Positions 18,892-28,759 of a DNA stretch of 64,000 nucleotides are shown piece by piece. The notes under the pieces are model-generated. The model ran no database searches and had not been told where the DNA came from. It worked only from the letters and a program-made list of their open reading frames with translations. Every line of letters begins with the position of its first letter. Position 1 is the first letter of the stretch. Location: the NCBI RefSeq assembly GCF_000397205.1, contig NC_021237.1:3411001-3475000 (forward strand). The letters are read 5' to 3'. The stretch comes from Pseudomonas protegens CHA0 (lineage in GTDB: Bacteria; Pseudomonadota; Gammaproteobacteria; Pseudomonadales; Pseudomonadaceae). Made by a program: the position numbers and the translations under genes.

Positions 18892-19775
18892 TGCAGGCAG
18901 GTCTGCGCATTGATGTCGATACCTACCGCGGCACCCGGGAGGGGGTGCCACGGCTGCTCGAATCGCTGGATGAAGCCGGGGTCAAGGCCACCTTCTTCTT
19001 CAGCGTCGGGCCGGACAATATGGGGCGCCACCTGTGGCGTCTGATCCGTCCGCAGTTCCTCTGGAAAATGCTGCGGTCCAATGCCGCGGGCCTGTACGGC
19101 TGGGACATTCTCCTGGCCGGCACTGCCTGGCCGGGTAAACCCATTGGCCGGGACCTGGGGCACTTGATGCGCCAGACCCTGGCCGCCGGCCACGAAGTCG
19201 GCCTGCACGCCTGGGATCACCACGGCTGGCAGGCCAATACCGGGCGCTGGAGCCAGGCACAGCTGGTCGAACAGATCCGCCGTGGCGTCGACAGCCTCAA
19301 CGATATTCTCGGGCAAGCGGTGAGCTGCTCGGCGTCCGCCGGTTGGCGCGCCGACGAACGCGTCATCGAAGCCAAACAGCAATTCGGCTTTCGCTACAAC
19401 AGCGACTGCCGCGGCCAGAGCCTGTTCCTGCCACGCCTGGCGGACGGCAGCCTGGGCGCACCACAGATTCCGGTGGACCTGCCGACCTTCGACGAAGTGG
19501 TCGGGCCGGTGGTGGCCGCCAAGGATTTCAACAGTTACATCCTCGACCGGTTCAGCCCGGACAAACTCAACGTCTATACCGTGCATGCAGAAGTAGAAGG
19601 GATTCTCATGGCCAACGATTTTCGCCAGCTGCTGGCCAGCGCCAGGCAGCGCGACATCCACTTCCAACCCCTGGGCGACATGCTCCCGGCGGATCTGGCC
19701 AGCCTGCCCGCGGGCAAGGTGGTGCGCGGTGCGCTGGAAGGCCGTGAAGGCTGGCTGGGAGTGCAAGGCGCATGA
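18891..19775 (+). CDS. arnD: 4-deoxy-4-formamido-L-arabinose-phosphoundecaprenol deformylase
   Basis: A 294-residue NodB-type polysaccharide deacetylase family enzyme that removes the formyl group from undecaprenyl-linked Ara4FN. The metal-binding start [20 protein letters not shown] and the later [14 protein letters not shown] histidine motif are visible. The ATG overlaps the arnA stop (TGATG) and its own stop overlaps arnT by four bases, so it is tightly coupled in the operon. Confidence 0.95.
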   Translation: MQAGLRIDVDTYRGTREGVPRLLESLDEAGVKATFFFSVGPDNMGRHLWRLIRPQFLWKMLRSNAAGLYGWDILLAGTAWPGKPIGRDLGHLMRQTLAAGHEVGLHAWDHHGWQANTGRWSQAQLVEQIRRGVDSLNDILGQAVSCSASAGWRADERVIEAKQQFGFRYNSDCRGQSLFLPRLADGSLGAPQIPVDLPTFDEVVGPVVAAKDFNSYILDRFSPDKLNVYTVHAEVEGILMANDFRQLLASARQRDIHFQPLGDMLPADLASLPAGKVVRGALEGREGWLGVQGA

Positions 19776-21421
19776 CCAGACGTTGGGCTCTGCCGCTGCT
19801 GCTGATCGCGTTCGGCCTGTTCTACCTGCTGCCCCTGGCCACCCACGGCCTGTGGATTCCCGATGAAACCCGCTACGCGCAGATCAGCCAGGAAATGCTC
19901 CTGACCGGCAAATGGGCGTCGCCGCACTTCATGGGCATCCGCTATTTTGAGAAACCGGTGGCCGGCTACTGGATGATCGCCATCGGCCAGGCGCTGTTTG
20001 GCGACAACCTGTTCGGCGTGCGCGTGGCCTCGGCCCTGAGCACCGGCCTGAGCGTGGTCCTGGCCTACCTGCTGGCCCGGCGCCTGTGGAACGATCCGCG
20101 CAAGAGCCTGGCCAGCGCCCTGCTCTACATGAGCTTTACCGTGGTCGCGCTGCAGGCCGGCTACGCCAACCTCGATCCGCAATTCACCTTCTGGGTCAAC
20201 CTGAGCCTGGTGGCGCTGTGGTTCACCTTCGACTGCCGGACAACCCGCGGCCAGGTGCTGGCCTGGGTGGCGCTGGGCCTGGCCTGCGGCATGGGCTTCA
20301 TGACCAAGGGCTTTCTGGCCTGGCTGCTGCCGGTGCTGGTGGCCCTGCCCTACGCCATCTGGCAGAAGCGCCTGCGCTCGCTGCTGATCTATGGCGGCAT
20401 CGGTGTGCTGGTGGCCATTCTCATCAGCTTGCCCTGGGCCCTGGCGGTGCACTCCCAGGAACCGGACTACTGGCGTTTCTTCTTCTGGCACGAGCACATC
20501 CGCCGTTTTGCCGGTGATGATGCCCAGCACGCCTCGCCCTGGTGGTACTACCTGCCGTTGCTGGTGGGGTTCAGCGTGCCCTGGGTGCTGCTGCTGCCGG
20601 CCGGCCTGAAGCAGGCCTGGCAACAGCGGCGCCAGAACAGCAGCGGCTTCCTGCTGCTGTGGCTGGTGCTGCCCCTGGCCTTCTTCAGCCTGAGCAAGGG
20701 CAAGCTGCCGGCCTATATCCTGCCGTGCCTGTTGCCCCTGGCGTTGTTGATGGGCAACACCCTGGTGGACCGCCTGGCTGCCGGCAAGACCCGGCTGCTG
20801 GCATTCAACGGCGTGCTCAACCTGGTGGCCGGCCTGCTGGGGCTGCTGGCCCTGGTGTACTTCCAGATGAAAAAGCCGGTGTATGTGGACGAGCCGCAGC
20901 ACCTGGTGCTGGTGTATGTGTTGCTGCTGGGCTGGATCCTCAGCAACCTGCTGCAAGCCATGCGCCCCCTGACCCTGTGGGCGGCGCCGGCCCTGGGCAG
21001 CTTCCTGCTGGTGGCCCTGGCTCCGGCAGCGCTGCCCAACTCGGTGGTCTACAACAAGATCCCCGACCAGTTCATCATCGATCACGTGGCCGAGCTGGGC
21101 CAGGCCAAGGCCCTGCTGAGCAACGACCTGGGAGCTGCTTCCGCCCTGGCCTGGCGCCTGCGGCGCCCTGACGTGACCCTGTACAACACCGAAGGCGAAG
21201 TGAAATACGGCCTGGGCTACGAAGACACTGCCGCGCGCAAGGTCGACCTCAATCAGGTCCAGCCGTGGATCGCCGAGGCCCGCAAGCAGGGCTCGATCGG
21301 CGTGGTGATGCGGGTCAAGAGCAGCGACGAGGAACATGAAGTCGAGCTGCTGCCCAAGGATGCCAAGCGCTATGAGCAAGGCAATATCGTGATCTTCATC
21401 ATTCCCCAGAGCCAGCCATGA
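19772..21421 (+). CDS. arnT: Lipid A Ara4N transferase (GT83)
   Basis: A 549-residue inner-membrane glycosyltransferase with about twelve membrane helices and a C-terminal periplasmic domain. The first periplasmic loop contains the essential acidic motif [13 protein letters not shown], typical of ArnT/PMT enzymes, and the second helix pair includes EKPVAGYW. It moves L-Ara4N from undecaprenyl phosphate to lipid A phosphate on the periplasmic face. It overlaps arnD and arnE by four bases each. Confidence 0.96.
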   Translation: MTRRWALPLLLIAFGLFYLLPLATHGLWIPDETRYAQISQEMLLTGKWASPHFMGIRYFEKPVAGYWMIAIGQALFGDNLFGVRVASALSTGLSVVLAYLLARRLWNDPRKSLASALLYMSFTVVALQAGYANLDPQFTFWVNLSLVALWFTFDCRTTRGQVLAWVALGLACGMGFMTKGFLAWLLPVLVALPYAIWQKRLRSLLIYGGIGVLVAILISLPWALAVHSQEPDYWRFFFWHEHIRRFAGDDAQHASPWWYYLPLLVGFSVPWVLLLPAGLKQAWQQRRQNSSGFLLLWLVLPLAFFSLSKGKLPAYILPCLLPLALLMGNTLVDRLAAGKTRLLAFNGVLNLVAGLLGLLALVYFQMKKPVYVDEPQHLVLVYVLLLGWILSNLLQAMRPLTLWAAPALGSFLLVALAPAALPNSVVYNKIPDQFIIDHVAELGQAKALLSNDLGAASALAWRLRRPDVTLYNTEGEVKYGLGYEDTAARKVDLNQVQPWIAEARKQGSIGVVMRVKSSDEEHEVELLPKDAKRYEQGNIVIFIIPQSQP

Positions 21422-21762
21422 GCCTGCTGCTTTTGTTGCTGGCCTGCGGGCTGACCTGCCTGGGCCAGGTGGCGCAGAAGTTCGCCGTGGAAAGCTGGCG
21501 CGGCCGGCCTTCCAGCGCCCTGCAGAAACTGCGCTCGGGCTGGCTGTGGCTGGCTCTGTTCAGCCTCGGCCTGGGCCTGCTGGTGTGGCTCCTGGTGCTG
21601 CAACGCATGGAGGTGGGCGTGGCCTACCCGATGCTCAGCCTGAACTTCGTCTTCATCACCCTGATTGCCCACTTCGTATTCCGTGAGCACATCGACCGGC
21701 GCCACTGGTTCGGCGTGGCCCTGGTGATCGGCGGCGTGCTGCTGTTGAGTCGCCACGCATGA
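21418..21762 (+). CDS. arnE: Ara4N-phosphoundecaprenol flippase subunit ArnE
   Basis: A 114-residue EmrE-like protein with four hydrophobic helices. With ArnF it is thought to flip undecaprenyl-phosphate-Ara4N to the periplasmic side. [20 protein letters not shown] is the typical third-helix pattern of this SMR-like pair. Four-base overlaps with arnT and arnF show coupling. Confidence 0.93.
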   Translation: MSLLLLLLACGLTCLGQVAQKFAVESWRGRPSSALQKLRSGWLWLALFSLGLGLLVWLLVLQRMEVGVAYPMLSLNFVFITLIAHFVFREHIDRRHWFGVALVIGGVLLLSRHA

Positions 21763-22172
21763 GCCGGGCCAAGGGGTTTGCCTTCGCCCTGGGCAGCGTG
21801 GCCCTGGTCAGCGGCGCCCAGCTGGGCATGCGCTGGAGCATGACCCGCCTGCCCGCTCCGGATCAGTGGTTGCCGGCGTTGAGTGCCGGCAGCGTCGACC
21901 TGGCCGCCCTGGCGGTGGTGGCCGCGGCCATCGCCGCCTATGCGCTGTCGATGCTCTGCTGGCTGCTGGCCTTGCGCGACCTGCCGCTGGGCCGGGCCTA
22001 TTCGCTGCTCAGCATCAGCTACGCCCTGGTCTACCTGCTGGCCGCCAGCCTGCCGTTGTTCAACGAACCTTTCACGCTTTCCAAAACCCTCGGGGTGGCC
22101 CTGGTCATCCTCGGGGTCATCACCATCAACTCTCGATCTGCACCCGCGACAAGTCCCAGGAATACCCCATGA
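21759..22172 (+). CDS. arnF: Ara4N-phosphoundecaprenol flippase subunit ArnF
   Basis: A 137-residue partner of ArnE with four hydrophobic helices and the conserved [20 protein letters not shown] segment. It is expected to form a heterodimer with ArnE in the inner membrane. Its stop overlaps the ATG of ugd. Confidence 0.93.
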   Translation: MSRAKGFAFALGSVALVSGAQLGMRWSMTRLPAPDQWLPALSAGSVDLAALAVVAAAIAAYALSMLCWLLALRDLPLGRAYSLLSISYALVYLLAASLPLFNEPFTLSKTLGVALVILGVITINSRSAPATSPRNTP

Positions 22173-23533
22173 AAATCAGTGTATTTGGAAGTGGTTACGT
22201 CGGCCTCGTACAGGCTGCCGTGTTGGCTGAAGTCGGCCACGATGTCATCTGCATGGACATCGACGAGCAAAAGGTCAAACAGCTGCAACAGGGACACGTG
22301 AGCATCTTCGAGCCGGGGCTGGCCAGCCTGGTCAAGGAAAACCTCGAAGCCAAGCGCCTGCACTTCACCCACGATGAAAAACTCGCGGTGCAGCATGGCC
22401 AGGTGCTGTTCATCGCCGTGGGCACGCCCTCCAGCGAAGACGGCTCGGCGGACCTGCGCTACGTGCTGTCAGTGGGCGACGCGGTGGCCCGCCACCGTGA
22501 GCAGCCGGTAATCCTGGTGGAAAAATCCACCGTACCGGTGGGCACGGGCGACACCTTGAAGGCCCACATCGAGAAGGTCCTGGATGGCCGTGCGCTGCAA
22601 TTCGATATCGTCTCCAACCCGGAATTCCTCAAGGAAGGCTCGGCGGTCACCGACTGCCGCCGGCCGGACCGGATCATCATCGGCTGCGAGCGCGAAGAAG
22701 TGCGCGATGTGATGCGCGACCTGTACGCACCGTTCAACCGCAACCATGACCGCATCATGTTCATGGACCTGCGCAGCGCCGAGCTGACCAAGTACGCCGC
22801 CAACTGCATGCTGGCGACCAAGATCAGCTTCATCAACCAGATCGCCGAGCTGGCCGAGCACCTGGGGGCCGACATCGAAGCGGTGCGCCTGGGCATCGGC
22901 GCCGACACCCGCATCGGCTACCACTTCATCTACCCGGGCTGCGGCTACGGCGGCTCGTGCTTCCCCAAGGACATGCGTGCGCTGATCCACAGTGCCCAGC
23001 AAGCCCACTGCTCCAGCGACCTGTTGCAAGCCGTGGAAGCCATCAACGAGCGGCAGAAGCACAAGCTGTTCGAACGCATCAAGGCGTTCTACAAGGGCGA
23101 CCTCAAAGGCAAGACCTTTGCCCTGTGGGGCCTGGCATTCAAGCCCAACACCGACGACATGCGCGACGCCCCGAGCCGGGTGCTGCTCGATGCGCTGTTC
23201 GCCGCCGGTGCCCAGGTGCGGGCCTTCGACCCGGAAGCCATGCAGGAAACCCAGCGCCTGTACCCGGACGAGTCGCGCCTGATGCTCATGGGCACCCCGG
23301 AATCAGTACTGGTGGGCGCCGACGCCCTGGTCATCTGCACCGAGTGGCAGCAGTTCAAGGCACCGGATTTCGACCTGATCCAGCAGCGTCTCAAGGCGCC
23401 GGTGATCTTCGACGGGCGCAACCTGTACGACGCCGAGCGCCTGGCGCGCAACGGCTTCACCTACTTCCCGATTGGCCGCGGTGAATCGCGCAACCTGCCG
23501 ATCCCCCACCAGCAGTGGTCTGCTGAGGCCTGA
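22169..23533 (+). CDS. ugd: UDP-glucose 6-dehydrogenase (arn-linked copy)
   Basis: A 454-residue cytoplasmic NAD-dependent enzyme that oxidises UDP-glucose to UDP-glucuronate, the precursor used by ArnA. It has the N-terminal Rossmann motif [22 protein letters not shown], and the catalytic Cys264 in GGSCFPKD. It ends the arn operon proper, overlapping arnF by four bases. A second, distinct ugd lies at about 56.7-58.0 kb in the exopolysaccharide cluster. Confidence 0.95.
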   Translation: MKISVFGSGYVGLVQAAVLAEVGHDVICMDIDEQKVKQLQQGHVSIFEPGLASLVKENLEAKRLHFTHDEKLAVQHGQVLFIAVGTPSSEDGSADLRYVLSVGDAVARHREQPVILVEKSTVPVGTGDTLKAHIEKVLDGRALQFDIVSNPEFLKEGSAVTDCRRPDRIIIGCEREEVRDVMRDLYAPFNRNHDRIMFMDLRSAELTKYAANCMLATKISFINQIAELAEHLGADIEAVRLGIGADTRIGYHFIYPGCGYGGSCFPKDMRALIHSAQQAHCSSDLLQAVEAINERQKHKLFERIKAFYKGDLKGKTFALWGLAFKPNTDDMRDAPSRVLLDALFAAGAQVRAFDPEAMQETQRLYPDESRLMLMGTPESVLVGADALVICTEWQQFKAPDFDLIQQRLKAPVIFDGRNLYDAERLARNGFTYFPIGRGESRNLPIPHQQWSAEA

Positions 23534-25159
23534 ATGAACACCAGTCACTCCTCCCCTTCGAACACTCTTCTTTGGCAATCGTTGGGGCTGGGGTTGCTGG
23601 CCCTGCTGCTGTTCTGCGCCGGCGCCGACCACCAGTCGGCGATCGGCTTCGATTCGCGCTTCGTGCTGTTTGCCAAGGAAATGCTGCGCCACGGGCCGGG
23701 GTTCTTCCCCACCACCTACGGCCAGCCCTACGCCGACTACTCCAGCGCCTCGACCCTGCTGGTCTGGCTGTTCTCCCTGCCAGGGGGGCAAGTCACCAGC
23801 CTTACCGCCTGGTTGCCCACGGCCATCGCCTCGGCCTTGATCGTCAGCCTGATCTATCGCCTATTGGCGCCCTATTCCCGCACCTGGGCCCTGCTCAGCG
23901 TTGCCCTGCTGTTGCTCAGCAACACCTTTATCAGTGAAACCCGCGCCGTGTCCCTGGACCAGATGCTGGCTGCGGTGTCCCTGGCCGTGTTCTACCTGGG
24001 CTACGCCCATGACCATTTCGGTACCCGCCGGCGCCTGGGCTGGATCTTCCTCCTGCTGGTGCTGGGCTTTGCCATTCGCGGGCCCATCGGCCTGGTGATT
24101 CCCACCGGCATGCTATGCAGCTACTACCTGCTCAATGGCCAGTGGCGGCGGCTGTTCAGCGTCGGTTTCAGCGCCCTGGCGCTGCTGGTGGCCTGCGTCG
24201 GCCTGCTGCTGTGGCTGGCCAAGCTCAGTGGCGGCCAGGCCTTCGTCGACGATGTGATCCGCATGCAGTTCATGGGGCGCATGGACGGCAGCGAAGGCTC
24301 CAGCGATGTCTTCTATTACTTCACCAGTTCCCTGGGCAACTACGCCCTGGCCTACCCCCTGGCGATCCTGGCGTGGCTGGCCGTGCTGCTGACCCGCGCC
24401 ACGGAACAGGGCCCGGGCCTGAAACTGTTGCGCCTGTGCACCGCGGCCGGGTTGATCGTGATGATCGGCCTGTCGATTCCCCAGGCGAAAAAGGCCCGCT
24501 ACCTGCTGCCGATGCTGCCCATGGCGGCGATCATTGCCGCCTATCCGTTCCAGGCCGGCCGCGGGCGGCTGCTGGCCTGGCTGCGCGGGGCGATCCAGGG
24601 CCTGTGGCTGCTGCTGCCGGGGTTGCTGATCATCGGCTTGCTGGTGCTACGGCGCAAATTCCCCGAGCAACTCGACTCGTTGATGCCGATGCTGCTGGTG
24701 CTCGGCCTGTTGCAGCTGTTGTCGCTGGGGCTGCTGTTCAAGCGCCAGTGGCGCGCCGTGGGCCTGGCCTACAGCGCAGTGCTGGCAGTCTGGGCCTGCT
24801 ACATCGGAGTCTTCGAGCCGGTGGAGCACCGTCTCTATGACACGCGCACCTTCAGCCACAGCGCCATGCAACTGATCGAGGCCGACCCGGCACCGGTGGT
24901 CCTGCACCGCATGGGCAAGGACGCCAAGGCCATCAAGTTCATGGTCAACCTGGACCGGGATCTGCAACCGCAGTTCACCGAAAGCCCAGACGCCCTGGCT
25001 CAGGTACCCGGCCCGGCCTGGGTCATCCTCGATCAGAGCGACCTGGCCAGCCTGCAGAATACGCCGCTGGCCGACCTGAAGCCGGTGTTGAGCGGGCGTT
25101 TCGACAAGAACGACTTCGTCCTCCTGCACCTGACCGGGCCAACCGCCGCGCAACCCTGA
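23534..25159 (+). CDS. ArnT-like membrane glycosyltransferase (PMT/GT83 family)
   Basis: A 541-residue polytopic inner-membrane protein with about twelve helices. It resembles ArnT: an early periplasmic loop FDSRFVLFAKEMLRHGPGFF with Asp/Arg in the position of ArnT's acidic motif, then PYADYSSASTLL, and a C-terminal soluble periplasmic domain. It begins directly at the ugd stop with no gap, so it is probably part of the arn transcript. It is only distantly similar to the arnT five genes upstream. Its donor is likely a polyprenyl-phosphate sugar; the acceptor is unknown (lipid A, core or another glycan). Confidence 0.82.
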   Translation: MNTSHSSPSNTLLWQSLGLGLLALLLFCAGADHQSAIGFDSRFVLFAKEMLRHGPGFFPTTYGQPYADYSSASTLLVWLFSLPGGQVTSLTAWLPTAIASALIVSLIYRLLAPYSRTWALLSVALLLLSNTFISETRAVSLDQMLAAVSLAVFYLGYAHDHFGTRRRLGWIFLLLVLGFAIRGPIGLVIPTGMLCSYYLLNGQWRRLFSVGFSALALLVACVGLLLWLAKLSGGQAFVDDVIRMQFMGRMDGSEGSSDVFYYFTSSLGNYALAYPLAILAWLAVLLTRATEQGPGLKLLRLCTAAGLIVMIGLSIPQAKKARYLLPMLPMAAIIAAYPFQAGRGRLLAWLRGAIQGLWLLLPGLLIIGLLVLRRKFPEQLDSLMPMLLVLGLLQLLSLGLLFKRQWRAVGLAYSAVLAVWACYIGVFEPVEHRLYDTRTFSHSAMQLIEADPAPVVLHRMGKDAKAIKFMVNLDRDLQPQFTESPDALAQVPGPAWVILDQSDLASLQNTPLADLKPVLSGRFDKNDFVLLHLTGPTAAQP

Positions 25160-25200
25160 AAGCGTTGCACGGCCCCTGCCCGCTGCCTACACTCGCGCCC

Positions 25201-25716
25201 ATGACTATTGAGATCCGCCGGGCGCGGGTGACCGACGCCGACTTTCTTCCCGCCATTGAAACCTGCGCTGCCGAACTGTTTCGCTCCGATGCGCAACTGG
25301 CCTGGCTGGCAGACGCCACAGTGGCCGACGTACCGAGCCACCGCGCCAATATCCAGCGCCACCCGGTCTGGGTGGCGGTGACGGCGGATGACATCCCTTG
25401 CGCCTTTCTCAACGCCGAAGCCTGCAACCGGGAACTGCATGTGTGGGAGATTTCCGTCGCCGGCGGCCACCAGGGCCAGGGCATCGGCAAGCGCCTGTTG
25501 CAGGCGGCGCGGCAATACGCTCTGGGGCAGCAGCTTGAAGCCCTGACCCTGAGCACCTTCCGCGAACTGCCCTGGAACGAACCCTTCTACCAGCGCCAGG
25601 GCTTTGTCACCCTCGAACAGGCGCAACTGGGCCCACGGCTGTGCCAGGTACTGGCCGATGAAGCCCGGTACGGCCTGCCCGCGGCGCGCCGCTGCGCCAT
25701 GCGCCTTACGCTGTAG
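25201..25716 (+). CDS. GNAT family N-acetyltransferase
   Basis: A 171-residue cytoplasmic acetyltransferase. The acetyl-CoA loop GGHQGQGIGKRLLQAA is a clear motif A (R/Q-x-x-G-x-G/A), preceded by LHVWEISV and followed by the PWNEPFYQRQGF motif B. The substrate is unknown. The start is the ATG at 25201, 41 bases after the ArnT-like gene, so it may be read through from the arn operon. Confidence 0.85.
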   Translation: MTIEIRRARVTDADFLPAIETCAAELFRSDAQLAWLADATVADVPSHRANIQRHPVWVAVTADDIPCAFLNAEACNRELHVWEISVAGGHQGQGIGKRLLQAARQYALGQQLEALTLSTFRELPWNEPFYQRQGFVTLEQAQLGPRLCQVLADEARYGLPAARRCAMRLTL

Positions 25717-25736
25717 AAACCGGTGAGAAATTGGCT

Positions 25737-25820
25737 GCCTTCGCTGGCTTCCCAGCGAAGGCGTCCGCCAGGGCTACACCACACTCAAGGGCCTCTTCGC
25801 CGGCAAGCCGGCTCCTACAG
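25737..25820. repeat. REP doublet
   Basis: Two palindromic REP units in opposite orientation: CCTTCGCTGG-cttc-CCAGCGAAGG at 25738-25761 and CTTCGCCGGCAAGCCGGCTCC near 25795-25815, separated by about 30 bases. This is a Pseudomonas REP pair following a gene end. Confidence 0.8.
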
Positions 25821-25936
25821 GGGCTGTCGTATTTAAGTGCAAAACAAATGCACTGAAGCAGCATTATTATGAATTTGTCAGGCGCAAGATTCCTCGGCAC
25901 ACTGTGCCGGTTCCTCCCCCAAATGTTGGAACGTTC

Positions 25937-25973
25937 AAGGGCTTTCTGGTCATCCAGGCAAGCCCTTCTTTTT
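25937..25973 (+). terminator. Strong rho-independent terminator in the leader of the HPP gene
   Basis: An 8-base perfect stem AAGGGCTT/AAGCCCTT contains an inner CTGG-TCAT-CCAG stem and is followed by CTTTTT. It lies only about 33 bases before the HPP gene start and far from any upstream gene end, so it may end a short RNA that starts after the REP doublet, or act as an attenuator. Confidence 0.7.
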
Positions 25974-26005
25974 GCCTGTCGTTCTGGATTGGAAAGCGTT
26001 TACCG

Positions 26006-26710
26006 ATGTTCGCCCGCTGGAAACCCGCCGCCATCAATACCCGCCCACTGGAATGGAGCCGCGCCGCCATCGGCATGGCCCTGGGCACCCTGTTCAGTGT
26101 CTGGCTCTGTGCCCAGGTCTTCGGCATGCCGGTGGCCCTGCACCTGATCGGCCCTCTGGGCGCGTCGGCGGTGCTGCTGTTCGCGGTGTCTTCAGGCGCC
26201 CTGGCCCAGCCCTGGTCGATTCTTGGCGGCTACCTCTGTGCCGCCGTCATGGCCTTGGCGGTGGCCCATGTACTGGGCCGTACCTTGGGCAGTGCCTGCC
26301 TGGCGGCGGGCATGGCCCTGGTGCTGATGTGCTGGTTGCGCTGCCTGCACCCGCCGGCCGGCGCCCTGGCCCTGACCCTGGTACTGGCGGACCCGGCCAG
26401 CGTGGCCCTGGACTGGTACGAGCTGGGGCCGGTGATGCTGGCCGCCGCCAGCCTGTTGCTCAGCGCCCTGGCCTACAACAACCTGACGCGCACCCGTTAC
26501 CCCAAGGGCCCCAGCGAAGCTCCGGCGCTCCTGCCAGCAACCGCTGCCAGCGACAGCCTGGCGATCACGGCCCAGGACCTGAAACTGGCCCTGGCGGAGA
26601 TGGAGGAGTTCTTCGACGTCACCCCCGAAGACCTCGAACAGCTGATTCATGCCAGCGAGGCCCACGCCCGGCGCCGCAGCATCGGCCAGGTGCTCGCCTC
26701 ACGCCGCTGA
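26006..26710 (+). CDS. HPP family membrane protein
   Basis: A 234-residue inner-membrane protein with four or five hydrophobic helices and the family signature: GPLGASAVLLFAV, QPWSILGGY, and the CLHPPAGALAL motif that gives the family its name. The C-terminal 70 residues are cytoplasmic and acidic (LALAEMEEFFDVTPEDLEQ), without the CBS domains found in some relatives. Some members of this family transport nitrite in plants and cyanobacteria; the substrate here is unknown. GGAAAG precedes the ATG. Confidence 0.85.
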   Translation: MFARWKPAAINTRPLEWSRAAIGMALGTLFSVWLCAQVFGMPVALHLIGPLGASAVLLFAVSSGALAQPWSILGGYLCAAVMALAVAHVLGRTLGSACLAAGMALVLMCWLRCLHPPAGALALTLVLADPASVALDWYELGPVMLAAASLLLSALAYNNLTRTRYPKGPSEAPALLPATAASDSLAITAQDLKLALAEMEEFFDVTPEDLEQLIHASEAHARRRSIGQVLASRR

Positions 26711-26717
26711 CAGCCAG

Positions 26718-26795
26718 CGCCAGGAGCCGGCTTGCCCGCCAAGGCGCCCTCAAGGACAACCCATCACTCAAGGGCCTCCTCGCCTGCCAGGTTGC
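26718..26795. repeat. Degenerate REP doublet
   Basis: Between convergent genes: GGAGCCGGCTTGCCCGCCAAGGCG and CTCGCCTGCCAGGTTGCCGGG are mutated copies of the two REP arms seen elsewhere, with imperfect palindromes. Confidence 0.5.
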
Positions 26796-26801
26796 CGGGT
26801 T

Positions 26802-27665
26802 TCAGACCATCGGCGACCAGCGCTGGGACCAGTCGGTGTCGCTTTCTATCACTTCCCGCAGTACCGCGAACGCCTGTTGCAGCTCTGGGGTATCGCGCTC
26901 GCGGGCGTACAGCAGGTAGGTGGGGAAGTTGAACTCCGGGGCTTTTTCCACCCGCTCCAGCACACCGCTGTCCAGGTAGCTCTGCACCACCCGTGTGCGG
27001 AAATAGCCGCTGCCACCGGCATCGAGGATGAACTGCAGGGCCAGCGGCCCGAGGTTGAAGCCCACTGCCGCCTTGGCCTGCGCAGGTAGCGCGGCGTCGT
27101 GCTGGCGGCGAAAGTCCTCGCCCCAATCGATGTACACATAGGGCTCGGGGCGCCCGGCCAAGCGCACCTGGATCAGTTTTTCCTCCAGTAACTGCTCCAC
27201 CTGCAAGCCCGGCGAGTACAGCGGCTGGAACACCAGCGCGGCGTCCAGCACGCCCAGCTCCAGTTGCCGCTGCAAGCTGGCGCCTTCGCCGATCTGAGTG
27301 CGCACGGCGTGGTTGGGCAACGCCTGGCGCAGGCGCCGCACCCAGTTGAGCATCAGCGGGTTGCACAGGCTCAGCTCGCCGCCGATGTGCAGCACATTGC
27401 GGTAGCCGGCCAGCAGCGGCAGGTCGCGCTGGGCTGCTTCCCAGGTCTGCACCAGTTGGTTGGCGTAGCTGATGAAGGCCTCGCCGTCGGCGGTGGGCCG
27501 GGCGCCGGCGCGGTTGCGCACCAGCAGCTTGCAGTTGAGCTGGCCTTCCAGGTTCTGCACCCTGGCGCTGATGGCGGTCTGGGTCAGGTGCAGGCGCTCG
27601 GCAGCAGCGATCAGGCTGCCGCTGCGGACGATTTCCAGGAAGGTGCGGGCCAGATCGATGTCCAT
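26802..27665 (-). CDS. LysR-type transcription regulator
   Basis: A 287-residue protein. The N-terminal winged helix-turn-helix (residues 1-60: ARTFLEIVRSGSLIAAAERLHLTQTAISARVQNLE) is a canonical LysR reading head. The rest is an effector-binding domain. It faces the HPP gene convergently and lies just downstream of the AstA-type gene on the same strand with a 59-base gap, so its target cannot be told from divergence. Regulation of the arginine/citrulline unit or of a remote gene are both possible. Confidence 0.9.
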   Translation of the reverse strand: MDIDLARTFLEIVRSGSLIAAAERLHLTQTAISARVQNLEGQLNCKLLVRNRAGARPTADGEAFISYANQLVQTWEAAQRDLPLLAGYRNVLHIGGELSLCNPLMLNWVRRLRQALPNHAVRTQIGEGASLQRQLELGVLDAALVFQPLYSPGLQVEQLLEEKLIQVRLAGRPEPYVYIDWGEDFRRQHDAALPAQAKAAVGFNLGPLALQFILDAGGSGYFRTRVVQSYLDSGVLERVEKAPEFNFPTYLLYARERDTPELQQAFAVLREVIESDTDWSQRWSPMV

Positions 27666-27724
27666 GGTGCCTCGCCGGCAGAAAATTCGAGCGCCATTGT
27701 AGCGGCGCTCGCGCCACGACGCTT

Positions 27725-28759
27725 CTAGGCTGCGGACATTTGCCGCGCCGGCACCGCCAGGCTCACCGCCCGCACCGAGGCCCCGGCCGGCAACCCCAGG
27801 GCCCGGGCGCTGTCACGGCTGACAATCAGGGTGCCGGCGGCGACCCGCGCCGCCGCCACGCTGATCCGGCAGTCGGCGAACTGACGGTTGTGGACCAGGT
27901 AGGGCTGGGCCTGCTCCCCCGGGGTGCCGATGCTCAGTTGCAGCACCTGGCTGTCGCGCACTGCGCGGATGTCGCCGGTGGCGCATTCGATCAGGGGCCC
28001 GCCGTCGAAGATGTCGATGTAGTCCTTGAAGGCAAAACCTTCGGCCTTGAGCATGCCCAGGGCCGGTTCGGTATTGGGGTGCACCCGGCCGATCACTGCC
28101 CGTGCCGGCTCCGGCAGCAGGCAGGTGGGCAAGGGAAACTTGGGCATCAGCTCGGCGATGAAGGTCTTGTTGCCAAGGCCGGTGAGGTAGTCGGCGTCGG
28201 CGAAATCCATCTTGAAAAAGTGCCGGCCCAGGCCTTCCCAGAACGGCGACACACCCTGCTCGTCGGAATAGCCACGCATCTCGGCGATCACCTTGTCGCC
28301 GAAAAGCTCGCGGAACTCGGCCAGGAACAGGAAGCGCGCCTTGGACAGCAGGCGCCCGTTGAGCCCCTGGCGGTGGTCGGCATGCAGGAACAGCGAGCAC
28401 AGTTCCGAATGGCCGGTCATGTCGTTGCCCAGGAACAGGGTCGGCAGTTGCTGGTTGATCCCCAGGTTTTTCGAGGCCGCGACAAACAGCCCGACCCGGT
28501 AGTTGTACCAGGGCTCGCGCAGGCCCACGGCGCCGGCCAGGGCACAGATGCCGACCACCTCGCCCTGCGCGCTTTGCAGCACGAACAGGTAGTCGGCATC
28601 GGCCCGCGAGGCCTGGCCGGCGAAGGTTTGCTCGGCCCATTGCAGGCGTGACCGCAGGCGCCCGGCGTCGGCGGGCAAGGTGGTCAGGCCGGCACCGGCA
28701 CTGTGGGCCAGGGCCAGCAGCGCCGGCAAATCGGCCAGGGTGGCGGGACGGACGATCAT
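27725..28759 (-). CDS. Arginine/ornithine N-succinyltransferase (AstA/AruF-like)
   Basis: A 344-residue enzyme of the AstA family: MIVRPATLADLPALLALA start, NYRVGLFVAASKNLGI, HSELCSLFLHADHR, and the FWEGLGRHFFKMDFADADYL stretch that is diagnostic of the family. Known members move succinyl from succinyl-CoA to the alpha-amino group of arginine and, in Pseudomonas AruFG, of ornithine. It is translationally coupled (four-base overlap) to the upstream ctlX gene, and no other ast/aru gene is nearby. A role on ornithine made by CtlX is therefore a reasonable inference. It is full length, with no broken motif seen. Confidence 0.9.
   Translation of the reverse strand: MIVRPATLADLPALLALAHSAGAGLTTLPADAGRLRSRLQWAEQTFAGQASRADADYLFVLQSAQGEVVGICALAGAVGLREPWYNYRVGLFVAASKNLGINQQLPTLFLGNDMTGHSELCSLFLHADHRQGLNGRLLSKARFLFLAEFRELFGDKVIAEMRGYSDEQGVSPFWEGLGRHFFKMDFADADYLTGLGNKTFIAELMPKFPLPTCLLPEPARAVIGRVHPNTEPALGMLKAEGFAFKDYIDIFDGGPLIECATGDIRAVRDSQVLQLSIGTPGEQAQPYLVHNRQFADCRISVAAARVAAGTLIVSRDSARALGLPAGASVRAVSLAVPARQMSAA

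Noticed and set aside
16873..18951. A 692-codon minus-strand frame opposite arnA
   Set aside because: It is the mirror of arnA codon usage, with no ribosome site and no recognisable domain.
19574..21379. A 601-codon minus-strand frame opposite arnT
   Set aside because: Gln/His/Gly-rich low-complexity translation typical of the reverse strand of a hydrophobic membrane protein gene.
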